Shown here piece by piece: positions 32,180 to 43,896 of a stretch of DNA of 64,000 nucleotides (positions are counted from its first letter, which is position 1; each line of letters starts with the position of its first letter). Both the position numbers and the translations under genes were made by a program. The stretch covers positions 360,347,238 through 360,411,237 of the forward strand of contig NC_085138.1 in NCBI RefSeq assembly GCF_035046485.1, written 5' to 3'. The notes below the pieces were generated by a model that saw nothing but the letters and a program-made list of their open reading frames with translations, was not told where the DNA came from and did not search any database. This DNA comes from Aedes albopictus. Lineage: Eukaryota > Arthropoda > Insecta > Diptera > Culicidae.

Positions 32180-33510
32180 TCTAAGCAACCGAACGAGCTG
32201 GAGACTCTCTTAGTATGCTACCGAGCGATCGGCTAGTATTTAAGGTCACCTAATTTACATAACCAACCGTACGCGCTGCGTATCGCCGCGCGCGGCTTGT
32301 CGCCGGGTGACTTCGCGAATAGCAGTAGATAGATGTCAAGCGGCCAAGCCTAATGTCCAATTGGCATCGCGCGATCGATGATTTGCGGACTGTGCGTAAG
32401 ACTTCCATCGATTGGGTAGCTCTACAATTATTGCTGATCGACGGGGGTGGAGGTTGACGACGATGCCCGGTAGCACAAAAAGGCCTTCCATTTGGTGGTA
32501 GAAGGTTTGTCATTGCTGACCGGGGGAAAAATATGGCACAAATCGATATACGTTTCGAACATGGCAATCATAAGAAGACATACGAGCGATACGGGTCGAT
32601 TGGAGGGAACACTTCCTGTGTGATTTACGATGATAATAAGTATGGAAATTCCACCCACGGTTGTTGATTGTTTGTTTGCCTAACGATCACCTTTGGGTAG
32701 TTTGTTGAATCGAACTAGTATGACTGATGGGTACTTACATAAACGAGTTCATCGCTTCTCATCTCAAGCAGGTCAACATACTTCCCTTCGCCCGGAGGCA
32801 TCATCGGCTGTTGGTTGATTATGCAAAGGTCACGGATTTCTCTTTCACGTAAATGCCTCGCATTTCACTCCAGATGCTATCACCTCCGGCTTCCCGTACC
32901 AATTCCGTCATCCAACAACCGACGCGACGATTGCATGTGTGCAATCTCTCCGAAAATATGGAACATGTACTAATTTCCATTTCTTCCTCGTTCCCACGTT
33001 ATGCCGCAGCCGCGCACTGTAAACAACTCCGTGGAAGCCGAATTGTTGATGGTGGTATATCTATCTAACAACAGCTCGAATACCGCTGGCTGCGGTTGCT
33101 GCATGCATTTCACCTATATTTCACACCCCCATCTGATATACAACAACACGTTCACGAAATTTTGCCGGCTTGCTGGATGCTGTCTTCTTCAACTTGGCTC
33201 AACTAGCACACATCGTAAATATCCCATAAATTTCCGATCTTCTATGCTCTATTAGAATAGCGGTCGGTGGTCGCGTATGGTAGTCGACGCTCCCTCTCAC
33301 TTTAGTGATTGCAAGAATAATGGAGTGATCACGATCGAGCATAAGTCACGCTGACACACTGACTACCGTGGTCGTTGGATTATAGAGTGTTGGGTTTTTG
33401 AATAGACTCTAACAAATTTGGCCAGCTGATATTTAATGGGGCTGTATAACAAACCCTTCTGCCATTGACCCGGTCTCGGGTTAATCGTCCTTAGTTCCAG
33501 TGGACGCTGT
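32180..33510. other. low-repeat island, no gene assigned
   Basis: Balanced composition with CG-containing words (CGCCGCGCGCGGCTTGTCGC near 32284) and no repeat-family words. Frames at 32853-33255 have no recognised domains. It is a candidate for single-copy host DNA. Confidence 0.4.
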
Positions 33511-33640
33511 TTTTGCCTTTCTCGTACACTAAGTGTACTGGAAAGGCTATATGTTCACTCCAAAAATGACTTTTTGATAGATGGCCCGGAGGGTCGAGTC
33601 ACATATACCAATCGACTCAGCTCGACGAATTGAGGTGATG

Positions 33641-33683
33641 TCTGTGTGTGTGTATGTGTGTATGTGTGTGTGTATGTGTGTGT
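33641..33683. repeat. (TG/TATG)n microsatellite
   Basis: Run of TGTGTGTATG-type repeats at the fixed position inside the element-1 head. Confidence 0.92.
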
Positions 33684-33839
33684 ACAAATAAACTCACATC
33701 AGTTTTTGGCAGTAAACCTCAACCGATTTTAATGACCGATGGTTCATTCGACGCGGCATCTGGTCCCATTGTTTCCTATTGAAAATGGTTCGGATAGGTC
33801 CAGCCGTTCCGGAGTTATGGCCATTTAGGTGTTCCGGAT

Positions 33840-34890
33840 CGGTACCCCAGGAAGGGGCCAGACATGAAAATGCACCAAACCCATGCATGCGACCCATCAA
33901 ACCACGGTTTTTACGATTATCTGATGAACGGTATGCAGGAAAATAATCTCAGACCATATCTGAACCGGTAGTGTTCCGGAACCGGTTCTGGGTGTCCCGC
34001 CGAAAGTGGCCAAACATCAAATTGAACAAAACCCATGCATACGGCACATCAAACAACGGCTTTTTCGATAATCTGATGAACGGTTAGCTAGAAAACAGTA
34101 TCAGACCATATCTGAACCGGTACTGTTCCGGAACCGGTTCCGGATGTTCCGCCGGAACCAGCCAAATATAAACGAGTACCAAACCGATGCATGCGACACA
34201 TCAAACAGCGGCATTTTCGATAATCTCATGAACGATAAGCAGGAAAACAATATCAGACCAAATCTGAACCGGTCGTGTTGGAACCGGTTCCGGATGTCCC
34301 ACCGGAAGTGGTCAAATATAAAAGTGAACCAAACCCATGCATGCGACACGTCAAATCACGGTTTTTCCAATAACCTGATGGCCGGTTATTAGGGAACTAT
34401 GCTCAGACCACATACGGGACAGCCGGTTGTATTCCGGAACCAGTTCCGGGTGTCTCGCCGGAAATGGCCAAATATAAAAGAGTACCAAACCGATGCATGC
34501 GACACATCAAACAGCGGCATTTTCGATAACCTGATGAACGGTTAGCAGGAAAACAGTATCAGACCATATCTGAACCGGTAGTTGTCCGGAACTGGTTCCG
34601 GGGGTCCCGACGGCTGTGGCCAAATATAAAAAAATACCAAACCCATGCATGCGATACAACAAATGACGGCTTTTCTGATTACCTGATGACTGGTTTTCAA
34701 GGAAATAGGTTAGGGCCACATTAGGGACAGCCGGTAGTGCCGTAACTAGTTCCGGGTGTCGCTCCAAAAGCGGTCAAATATAAAATTGAACTGAACCTAT
34801 GTATGCGACACAGAAAAGCTCGTATTTTTTTTGATAACCTTATGAACGTTAGCAAGCAGACAGGTTCAGACTGGTAAAAAAATGTTTTAC
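33840..34890 (+). repeat. ~152-bp tandem array in element 1
   Basis: Six to seven diverged copies. Each contains GTTCCGG, GGCCAAATATAAAA, CCCATGCATGCGACA and GATAATCTGATGAACGGTTA in that order. Confidence 0.85.
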
Positions 34891-35136
34891 GCATATGGTC
34901 AAATCTCAACCGTTACGTAGTTATTGAACTTTACATGTTTTTGACTTTGCTTGCCTGAAACTGGCTATAACTTGAAAATGGTCAAACTTATACGCATTTG
35001 AAAGATTATTAAATTTGCTATCAAAAAAGATCTTGGAAACTGTTGGTTTAGTTAGATAACTAAAGCAAAAAAGCTCGAAAGTAGTGTTTTGCCTGTCTCG
35101 TACACTTAGTGTACTAAAAAACTATGTGTTCACTCA

Positions 35137-35928
35137 TGCCCGTGTAGCTGCCGGCTTAGAATAGCACTACGGACCACCTGTTCCGGGGGTAAAAGTCCAC
35201 CAAACAGGTAACCCCAATCCAAGGTGTCAGGCGACCCGTGCTGAGGGATGAATGGTTGAGGGGGTTTAAAAGATGCTCGATCTTTAACGGAGCCCGTAGC
35301 GTGGGTAGATTGCCTTTTTGGGTTGCGTTACGGTGATAGATCTACCAAACCGAAATCTAGTGTCGTCCTATTTTTCGATTTTGGAATATGTGTTCTGGTA
35401 ATTCAAGGAATTATAGTATTTAGTCCTTACTACTGGTGTTTTGGTGACTTCCAGTTTTTGAATAAAACTGAGTTTACCAACTTTACTTTGCATATAGTTA
35501 AAAACCTCGCCATCTGAGGCTAAACTCAATGCAAAGGAAATCAAATTGGGTTAGGGATCCATGTATGTACTAACTCTTCGAAGACTGGAAAGTGCTAGTA
35601 TGCAAGGAACATACTAGAATCCTTATTACTGAACACATATTCCATTATTGGAATGATATTGCTGCTAATGTTAAAACCCGGGTCCTAAACTTCCTACTGG
35701 GAAGAATTTAGCAGTAAAACAAGGGTGATGCTAGATTTCGGATGCATGGCCAATATCAGTACTCTTGTTTTGTTTTCTAAAAAAACAAAACAAAAACTGT
35801 ATCAAAATCGATACTTTATTGCCCCTCAATGGCAATTGAGTAATGCGACATGCACTACACTAAGGAAACGGGTAATGTCACAATAGATCTAAAAACTGGT
35901 CGCAGTGACAAACCCGAACAGGAATAAA
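35137..35928 (+). mobile_element. retroposed insertion, 792 bp, 13-bp TSD
   Basis: The 13-mer ATGTGTTCACTCA occurs at 35124-35136 and 35929-35941, exactly where element 2 is otherwise continuous when compared with element 1. The insert ends GGAATAAA, an A-rich tail, so it was probably made by LINE machinery. Its 5' part (CCCGTGTAGCTGCCGGCTTAG) resembles a LINE 5' UTR and there is no RT, so it is an internally deleted LINE or a large SINE-like passenger. I cannot name the family. Confidence 0.8.
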
Positions 35929-36070
35929 ATGTGTTCACTCAAAAAACGATTTTTCGAAAAAAAAAAGGCTTGGAGGATCAAGTCGCATATACCAATCAAC
36001 TCAGTTCAACGATTTGAGATTATTTGTTGGGTTTAATCACCGTTAAAAAAAAGGTATAGAATTGAGATTA

Positions 36071-36110
36071 TGTCTGTATATGTGTATGTATGTATGTATG
36101 TATGTATGTG
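36071..36110. repeat. (TATG)n microsatellite in element 2 head
   Basis: Tandem TATG/TGTA run in the position equivalent to the element-1 microsatellite. Confidence 0.9.
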
Positions 36111-36399
36111 CGCAAAATAAGTTCACTCACTTTTAAGACTCTTCCCATTGGACGATTCTTCGGATTATGGCTTGAATCGAACCGGAATTGTTTGCTATCA
36201 AAAATGGTCCAGATCGGCCAAGGCGTTCCGGAGTTATGGCCATTTCAGTGATCCGGACCAGCACCGGTAGAACTAGCCGTATATAAAACTGAACTGGCCC
36301 CATCATGCGATACATCAAACTGTGGCGATTTTTGTAACCTTTAGCATGGTTGACGAGTTTTGTGCGGAAATCAACACTGGAGATCAGAAACTGCACGAT

Positions 36400-37135
36400 G
36401 TCGACCCAAAATTCAAGATGGCAGCCAAATGTTCAAGGAGGCGGCTCAAAATTCAAGATAGCGGCTGTTTAATAGAGATGTAGGCTCTTAAAGCATGCTA
36501 AATGGAAATATTTGATATGGGGAAGATGTCTGGACTCCTAAAATGGCGACTAAAATATCCAAGATGGCGGTCTAAAATCCAAAATGGTGGCTTCAAATTC
36601 AAGATGGCGTCTGTTTAATGAAGCTTTAGGCTCTAAAACCATGCAATATGAGTATATTTGGTATGAGGAAGATGTCTGGAGTCCAAAAAGGCCAACCAGA
36701 ATATCCAAGATGGCGATCAAAATTTTAAGATGGCGGCTTTTTAATGAAGTTTTAGGCTCTAAAACCATGCAGTATTGGTATATTTGGTATGGGGAAGACT
36801 TCCAGAGCCCAAAATGGCGATCAGGATATCCAAGATGGCGATTTAAAATTTAAGATGGTGGCTCCGAATTCAAAATCGCGGCTGTTTAATGGAGTTTTAG
36901 GACCTGAAACAATGCATTATTGGTATATTTGGTATGAGGATGATGTCTGGATTCCAAAAATGCCGACTAGAATATCCAAAATCCAAGACGGCGGTTCCAA
37001 ATTCAAGATGGCAGCTGTTTGATGAAGTACATTTTTCGTAGGGAAGATGCCTGGACGCCAAAAATGGCGACCAGAATATCCAAGATGGCAATTTTCAATC
37101 CTAAATGGCGGCTTCAAATTCAAGATAGCGTCTTT
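36400..37135 (+). repeat. ~130-bp tandem array (CAAGATGGCGGC units)
   Basis: Copies are marked by GTTTTAGGCTCTAAAACCATG (near 36484, 36623, 36748 and 36893), TATTTGGTATGGGGAAGATG and several AAGATGGCG words. Frames through it are artefacts. Confidence 0.85.
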
Positions 37136-37494
37136 TTCTTAAGAGGCTCAAACATTAAAAGTCAGATAAACGATATGGGTTTATTAATTCCATTGCACCT
37201 GACTGGGAGACGACGCGTCGTGGCAGAAGCTGATTACTTGACACATGGTAATTAGCTGGCTAGATGCGAATATCAAAACGGGACATGCCACAAAAGTTCA
37301 GCTTATTGGACTGAGTGGCTTAAATTCCCCAACAGGGAAGGAAAAAAAAACGATATGATTTCTGGTATCATGAAATGGATTTCTGTTAATTGTTTGAAAG
37401 TGCGATGTACATCAACACTTCGCTTGAGTTTTATTGAAATTGGGTTTGGAAGGCACGAGAAAGGCGCCATCACCGCTAGGTGGATTAATTAGGG

Positions 37495-37600
37495 TTTTTC
37501 ATAGATCTTCTTGAACAAAATCATGCTGAGGAAGGTGGGTTCGATTCCCGATCGGTCGTTGAAATTCCGTGACTTCCTTGGCCATGTACGGATAAAAATC
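37495..37600 (+). mobile_element. Feilai-like SINE head fragment
   Basis: CATGCTGAGGAAGGTGGGTTCGATTCCCGATCGG contains a perfect B box, and CGTGACTTCCTTGGCCATG matches the body of the SINE at 61942-62225. The 5' part and tail are missing. (The first motif spans 37524-37557.). Confidence 0.7.
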
Positions 37601-37905
37601 TGCTCCCAAAATCATGATTATGAATCATGATTTCATGGGCTTTGTGTATTTTCAGATTATGAAAATGCACCATGCTTTGGTTTAATCAAACGTCTTTCGA
37701 CCAAATATCTTTCGACGAAATATAATTAGTTCGTTATTTTGTGTTATGTTAACACAACAGGGCACCACACAGCGCGGTTGCTTAGGAAAATTTTTGACGT
37801 TTCGTGGCCTTTTTGTTTAAGATTCAGACTTTCAGGTTGCGATTCAGGTTGCGCGTGCGTGGGAAAGTGTGATGATTAATGACTTGATTACTGCACCCCT
37901 CCGGG
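37601..37905. other. no gene seen
   Basis: Contains TTTCGACCAAATATCTTTCGACG-like words near 37695, similar in style to the terminal repeat at the end of the window. Nothing else is recognisable. Confidence 0.4.
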
Positions 37906-37909
37906 TTTT

Positions 37910-39600
37910 TTTTTGAATTCTCAGGGAGATCTTGATGAGGTTCTTCCGGGGGTTCATTTAGGATTCCTTCGTAAGCTCCCTCTAGGGTTCTTCCAGGAGT
38001 TTTTATCTGAGATTCCTAAGGAAATTCCGTCTGGGATTCCTTCAGGAGCACTTGCCAGGATTCATTCAGAAAGTACTTCCGTGATTCTTCCAGAGATTCT
38101 TTCCTGGTTTGCATGAGGAATACCTTCTCAGATTGTTGCAGTTGCTGGCGAAAAAAATTCAGGAGTTCCTGGATTTTTATTTCAAAATTCCTTCCGGAAT
38201 TTATACAAAAAATAAATCTGAGATCCCTCTAGAATCACTCCTTCCAGGATTACCCAGGCAATTCTTCATGAGATTCCTCTCTAGGAATTCATTCCGTGGT
38301 TTCTTCATGATTTCATTCTTTCTGAGATTTCTTCTGGGACTTCAAGGGATTTCTTCCGGAATTCCTCATGGAATTCTCTTGGTCTAGGGATTTCATCCGA
38401 GATTCTCATAATAGCTTTTGTTGAAAGCCAGAAGGAACTTGCTGTAGGAACTTGTTAAGGAAATCCATAAACAAAAACTGCAGAAGGAATTTCTTAAAAT
38501 ACTCAAAATATTTCCTAATAAACTCCTGCAGGATATCCATTAAAAAAATTGAAAGAATTTCAGAATGAACTTCCAGAGGAATTCCAGAAGGATCTGCAGG
38601 AATTCCAAACGGAACTTTTGAAGGAAACCAGAAATAAGTTCCTAGACGAATCTTAGAAAGAGAATGAAGTTGAGAAAGAGTTCCAAAAGGAATCCCAGAA
38701 AGAGTTCCATAAAAATCCCGGAAGAGTTACTGAAGAAATTCCAGAAGCAACTCCTGACACAAGCTTAGAAAAATAAATCCCACAAGAATCCCTGATGGAG
38801 CATCCGAAAGAATTCTGAAAGTAGTTCCCTGTTATCGTTGGAATCTCGGAAGAAACTCTTGAAGCAGTCCCAGAAGTAGTTTCTGAAAGAAGCCCGGATG
38901 GAGCTCCTGGAACAATCCCGAAAAAGTTTATGGAAGAGCACTGAAGGAAGTTCTTGTAAGATTCCCAGAAGGATCTCATAAAAAAAATCCTTAAGAAATC
39001 CTAGAAGGAACTCTTGCATAGAATTTCTGGAAGGAATCCCTGGCGGAATTTAAGCAGGAGTTCCTGAAGGAAGTTTTGAAGAAATGCACGGGAGAACCCT
39101 GGAGGAATCCCGAAAAAAAAATCTCAAGTGGAGTTGCTTGAATTCCCAGGAATACCTTCTGGAAGTCAAAAATAAAACTTTTGAAGACATTAAAAAAAAA
39201 CTATTAGGAGAACCTAGGATGGAATTCCTTGAAGATGCAGAAATCTTGGATTTCCTAATAAATTCCAGGAATAATCTCTGCTTAACCCTTCAGCGCGCGC
39301 GCTGTTGTAAAAAGTACAACACCAGCAAAAAACCTCGCTTTTCGTATACAGCGCGAGCGCGGTGCAGTTTCGGTTGCTTGATGGCGCGCGTCCTGGAAGG
39401 TTAAATCTGGAGAGCTCTTGAAGGAATCACAGACTGAATCATTTTAGGAATCTCGGAAGAAACTCCTGTAAGAACACCAGAGAATCATCAATAACTTTCT
39501 GGGAATCCCACATAAAACTCCTGGAGGAGTCCTCGAAAACATTCATGGGGAAACCTCGAAGGATTTCTTGGAGGAATCCCGGAAGAAATTTCAGTGGAAT
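37910..39600. repeat. family A degenerate repeat field (GAATTCC-type)
   Basis: Continuous CTTCCGGGATTCCTT/GGAATTCC words, first in one orientation (37910-38400), then complementary (38400-39600). Frames at 38109, 38653, 38765 and 39084 translate to low-complexity text. A TTAA MITE interrupts it at 39286-39400. Confidence 0.82.
39286..39400 (+). mobile_element. short TTAA-flanked MITE (copy 3, diverged)
   Basis: TTAA occurs at 39282-39285 and 39401-39404. The ends CCCTTCAGCGCGCGCG and the complement of CGCGCGTCCTGGAAGG are imperfect inverted repeats. Its size and GC-rich body match the elements at 7089 and 8385. Confidence 0.85.
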
Positions 39601-39604
39601 CCTA

Positions 39605-39950
39605 GAATGACCATCTGGTGGAGTGCCACGGACCGTGCCGACATCAATAAAGGACTGTTTGCAGTTCAGAAGGAATTTCTCAGCCTATAGGGCACTGCAC
39701 AAAATTCTCTCCTTCTCTTTCACGCGAAAAAATCCGTTCTGATAAACGTGAGCAAACAAACGCGAATATGAGAACAACCAAATATACACTGTGAACTGGA
39801 ACTAGTTCCAACTGTCAATAAGGGCGTTCCAAAAACCGTGACATCTAGTTCACGGTGTACATTTCTTATTGTTGTTATCATTGCTATGCATAGTTCCCGT
39901 TTGTTCCCGTTGCCGTGACTGAGAACTTTTCAGAATATCCATTTGACATT
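39605..39950. other. no gene seen
   Basis: A non-repeat patch containing GTTCACGGTGTACA and GTTCCAACTGTCAATAAGGG, between repeat families A and C. Confidence 0.4.
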
Positions 39951-39964
39951 TTTTTTCTTGAACG

Positions 39965-41130
39965 TTGACAAACTCCCCGAAAATAATCGGCATTAAAAAA
40001 ATGTTCCAGAAAATTCCAGAAGGTTAGTTTTCTTATTCTTTCTGAAACATTCAGTAACTTCTGGAAAGTACCTAGGAAGTTTAATGTTCCCAGAATATTC
40101 TAGAGATTTTTTTCTCTTTTCATTTGGAATGCTCAGTAGCTTCCAGAAATTTCTTAAACATATTATGAACTTGGTTGTTCTAGAAACTTCTTAAAGGGTA
40201 TTTTTCATCCTTTCTGGAACGTTCACAAACTCTCAGATACTTTTCGTACATTTAAAAAAGTTTGCAGAAGGTCTTTGTCTTGTTTTTGTCCAGTAACTTC
40301 TCAAAAGCTTTAAGAATTTTGATTATCTAGAACATTTTCGTAGATTATTATTCTTCTTTCTGAAACATTCAGTAATCTCTAGAAAGGTCTCGAAATTTAA
40401 TGAATTTTGGTGTTTCAGAACATTTTAGAAAGCCCTTTACTTCTTTCTTGGACTTTCATTAACTTCCAGAAAGTTCTTGAAATTAAGAATGAAAAGTGTA
40501 CAGAACATTCCAGATAGTTCTTCTCCTTTCTCTGATTGAAACGTTCAGTAACGCACAGAAAGTTTTCGATATTTGAGGAAGTGTGATATCCAGAATATCT
40601 CAGATGATTGTTTTACTTTTGTGACGTTCAGTATCTTTCAGGAGGTTTCTGGAAATTTTATGGATTTTTTATGTTCCAGAGCATTCTAGAAGGTTCTTTT
40701 TTGGTTCCTTGCTCGTTCCCCAACGTCCATAACCTTTTCCCAATATAATAAAGTTTCATGATCTAGAACATTCTAGAAGGTTCTTTTCTAAAACGTTTAA
40801 CAACTTAGAAGTGCTTATTAGAAGCCGAAGTTCTCAGTTAATAACTGAGCTCATAGACACTGCTGAGAAGTAGGGTTTGTCCCAGTTGGGACGTTACGCC
40901 AAAAAAAAAGGTGTTCCATAATGCTGCAGAAGGTTCTTCTTCTTCTTATTTCTGAAGCGTCCAGAAACTTCAAGGGGATTCTCGAAAATTTAAGAAGTTC
41001 CATATTTTAGAGCATTCCAGAACGTTATTTATTTTCTGGAACTTTCAGAAAATTCTTAGAATTGTTAGAATATTGATGTTCCAGAACATTCCAGAAGGTT
41101 CTTCATCCAGAACATTCTCGTACCTTTTAG
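39965..41130 (+). repeat. family C degenerate ~85-bp array with GAAnnTTC runs
   Basis: CATTCAGTAACTTC-like words recur at spacings of roughly 70-95 bp (near 40051, 40133, 40223, 40291, 40369, 40457, 40545, 40629 and 40725). Each unit contains CCAGAACATTCTAGAAGGTTC or a variant, that is, alternating GAA and TTC triplets spaced by two bases. The best run, at 41079-41101, has five consecutive perfect triplets. A SINE tail is inserted at 40831-40912. Confidence 0.8.
40831..40912 (+). mobile_element. Feilai-like SINE 3' end
   Basis: Contains TCTCAGTTAATAACTGAGC, GCTGAGAAGTAGGGTTTGTC and GGGACGTTACGCC, followed by a poly-A run. It is a 5'-truncated copy of the 61942-62225 family. Confidence 0.82.
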
Positions 41131-41219
41131 AAATTTGATACAACTATGGTGAAACATTTCAACGAAACATTTCAAAGCGTTACGGACAGACAGACAGACA
41201 ACGCTGGGATTTTATATAT

Positions 41220-42569
41220 TTGATTACTTCAGAAAATCAGCTGGGAGCTTTTCAGGAAACCCTTAAGATACTTTGCAGGAATTTCTCTGAAATTATTCAA
41301 AAAGAATTTCAAATTTTTTTTTTTTTCAAAAAAATCTCCATGCATTTAGGATATTTTCTTTATGGATTGCTTTAGGAGTTTCCCTGGAATTCCCCCACAA
41401 ATTTAATAAAGGATATCTTGCATGGATTACAAGATTGCGAGAAATTTCTCCATGGATTCCATTAGAAATTCCTGTAGGGATTTTTATATACATTCCACAA
41501 ACGAGGCTCTTACAAAGTTTTTTCGGGACTTTTTTCAAAAGTAAGTCTGAAAATTCCTCCAGAAATATCTCCAGATATTCAGTCATAAAAGTTTCCTTAG
41601 ATTCCTTAAGAACTTCCTCCAAGGATTCTTTCAGAAAATCGAATTCGAATTCCCCAGGAATTGTTTTAGAAATTCTTCTGGAGATTCTTTTGGAAATTTC
41701 TCGTGAAATCCTTGTAGATTTTTATTCATGGGTTGCTTCGAAAGTTTTTCCAAGAATTTCCTTACGAATTGTTCCAGAAATTCCTCTAGATTTTTTTTCA
41801 AAAATTTCCCCAACGATTACTTCACAAATCTTCCATAGATTTCTGAAGTAATAAATACATCCATGAATCTATTTTGAAAATCCGCCAGGGATCTTTTTAA
41901 AGTTCTTTTTTTGAAAATCATCCACGAATTCCTTCAGACCTTCCTCACGTGTTTTTTTTATCTTTCTAAGAATCTTGAAGAAATTCTTTCAGGGGCTCCT
42001 CTAGAAATGCCTCTTGATATTCTTTCTGAAAATTTTCCAGGGGTTTCGTTTATTCAATCTTTTACAGATTTCTTCAAAAACTTTTCCAGAAATTCCTATG
42101 AATTCCCCAGAAATTTTTTTTTTTTCAGATAAACCGAAATTCAGAATTTCTTCAGACGTTTATGAAAAGATGTCTTCAGAAATTCTTTCACGGATTGAAT
42201 AGTTCTCCTTATGCATTAGGGTAATTTTTTAACACAATCCGTACGCTATATCAGCGAGCTGTTCCCAACGTGATGCATTGGGGAGGCTAAGAGAATCCTT
42301 CATGGTTTCATTAAAACATTCTTCCAAAATTTCATTCATCATTTCTCAAAGGATTTCTTTAGAAATTCCTGTGAGGATTACTTCAGAATTTCATCTAAGT
42401 TAAAATACACAAAAATAAAAACTAAAAAAAAACTTCAGAATTTCTTCTGACTATTCCTTCAAAAATTTCATCAAAGATGCCCTTAGAGAACATTCTATGA
42501 GATCATCTCAAGACTTCAATTTTCCCACGAGTTCCATCAGAAATTACCACAGGACTTTATTCATGAAAT
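41220..42569 (-). repeat. family A degenerate repeat field
   Basis: Continuous GGAATTTCT/AAATTCC words, mostly in the orientation complementary to 47515-49310. Frames at 41326-41851 and 41911-42202 are low-complexity artefacts. A decayed MITE lies at 42208-42287. Confidence 0.8.
42208..42287 (-). mobile_element. decayed ~84-bp MITE (third copy)
   Basis: CAGCGAGCTGTTCCCAACGTG and GATGCATTGG are shared with the TTAA-flanked elements at 49782-49864 and 52834-52917 in reverse orientation. The TTAA flanks have decayed. Confidence 0.72.
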
Positions 42570-42614
42570 CTACCAATGATTCATTTTTTAGGTTTCGTGC
42601 TAACGTAAGAACAC

Positions 42615-42789
42615 ACACAAGACGTGGCGCGACACGGACACAACACTTATCGTTCTTACAAACATAAAAAGTAATTAAACATTTACCTTTTCGTCGACCG
42701 GTTTCGGGCTCGATGTTGCCCATCTACAGGACGATGTCCAACTGATTACAAACATAAAAACAGCTTCGTACGTGCTACCGTACACGTCA
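42615..42789 (-). repeat. Penelope-type terminal repeat, left
   Basis: Reverse complement of 44341-44509. On the minus strand, 42729-42696 reads CTGTAGA, a GGGC/GCCC stem, GAAA and then GTC, a hammerhead-like arrangement. Confidence 0.88.
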
Positions 42790-42802
42790 GAGGGAGATGG
42801 GA

Positions 42803-43885
42803 CTATTGGATGTTTTGTTTAGTCAAGCGGAAGAGTGGCGAAACTATCGGGGCATCGTCGTCATTCATCAGCGGTTGTTCAGCGGTGGTGATGAACATCG
42901 ATTCCCATGCATTTAGTTGGGAAACTTTTCGGATGCATTTTTTTAATTTCGCTTGGTCCCAATCAATGGTGTGGTTGAGTTCCGTAGAATGTACTGCCAC
43001 ACTCGATTCGTGAACTTTCCCGTTGTCTACGGCGGCTCTATGCTCTCTCAAGCGCGTTTTAAGTTTCCGACGGGTTTGTCCGATATATACTGCTGGACAA
43101 CTTTTGCAGGGAATTTCGTAAATTCCCGACATTTCTTCCGGCGGAACTCTGTCTTTCAAGCAGCAGAGAAGCTCCTTCAAGGTGTATCCACTTTTGTAAA
43201 CTGCCTGAAGCCCGTGTTGTTGGAGGATGTTTTGAATGGAGTTTGTCAATTTTGGATAGAAGGGTAAGCTGACTCGTTTTTTCGGGTCCCGGTCAGGTTG
43301 AAGTGTGGTGGCATTTTGGCGATGTCTTTTTCTTTCATGTTTCCTAAGGATCTTATCTACAAATTTTCTGTCGTATCCATTCAATATCGCAGCTTCGTGG
43401 ATCTTCTTTCTTTCCGCACTAAATTCTTCTTTTTCCATCGGTATATTGAATAACCGGTGCGCCATTGAATGGAAGGCGGCTTGTTGTTGTGCTCCGAAGT
43501 GGTTGGAGTCGGACGTTATGTAGCGGTCTGTGGAGGTCGGTTTCCGGTAGATGCCAAATTTCAGGGTGTTGTCTTCTTTCTTGGTTATCATCAAATCCAA
43601 GAAAGGGAGTTTGCCATCCGTCTCTTTTTCTACCGTGAATTTGATAGAACTATGTCGAGAGTTCAACAGCTGAAGTGTCTGCGCTAGGCATCGCTCTTTC
43701 ACTACTGCAAAAATGTCGTCGACATAGCGTCTCCAAATGCGGGGGAAGATTTTTTCTTTTTGGAGTTCTTCTTCAAAATCACTCTTGAAGACATCGGCCA
43801 AAAGCGGTGATAATTTACTGCCCATGCTGAGTCCAAACGTGTGTTTGAAAAACTTACCCCTAAACATGAAGTAGTTTTGGTTCAT
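42803..43885 (-). pseudogene. Penelope RT C-terminal part plus GIY-YIG endonuclease
   Basis: A 360-residue open frame. Residues 1-50 hold MFRGKFFKHTFGLSMGSKLS (the G-x-x-MGS block), and about 45-60 hold WRRYVDDIFAVV with the catalytic YVDD. KLPFLDLMI and YRKPTSTDRYI follow, which are thumb-region blocks of Penelope RTs. Near residue 255, SGIYEIPCKSCPAVYIGQT, TRRKLKTRLREHR and the downstream ESMFI form a GIY-YIG nuclease, which cuts target DNA for integration. The frame ends normally at a stop at 42803. The initial methionine is internal to the ancestral protein, and the N-terminal part is in other frames upstream. Confidence 0.93.
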
Positions 43886-43896
43886 ACATACTTCAG

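Larger units (their letters stand above)
33514..35089 (+). mobile_element. repeat-bearing element 1 (~152-bp internal array)
   Basis: It starts with the palindromic word CTCGTACACTAAGTGTAC and continues through GGGTCGAGTCACATATACC and a (TG/TATG)n tract at 33641-33683. Next is a block ending GTTCCGGAGTTATGGCCATTT, then about seven copies of a ~152-bp unit marked by TCTGAACCGGTAGTGTTCCG and CCCATGCATGCGACACATC (landmarks near 33958, 34110, 34263, 34418, 34568 and 34728). No transposase or RT is visible. The superfamily is unknown to me. Confidence 0.78.
35090..37500 (+). mobile_element. repeat-bearing element 2 (~130-bp internal array)
   Basis: It starts CTCGTACACTTAGTGTAC and shares the element-1 head (ATGTGTTCACTC, CGCATATACCAATCAACTCAG, a TATG microsatellite, GCGTTCCGGAGTTATGGCC). 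It then carries a different array of CAAGATGGCGGC units. The end block GGCACGAGAAAGGCGCCATC followed by CTAGGTGGATTAA at 37455-37490 looks like a terminus. The head is split by a retroposed insertion at 35137-35928. Confidence 0.78.

Noticed and set aside
36012..36068. small insertion with TTGAGATTAT duplicated on both sides
   Set aside because: About 37-38 bp of filler between 10-bp repeats is more likely slippage or repair than a mobile element.
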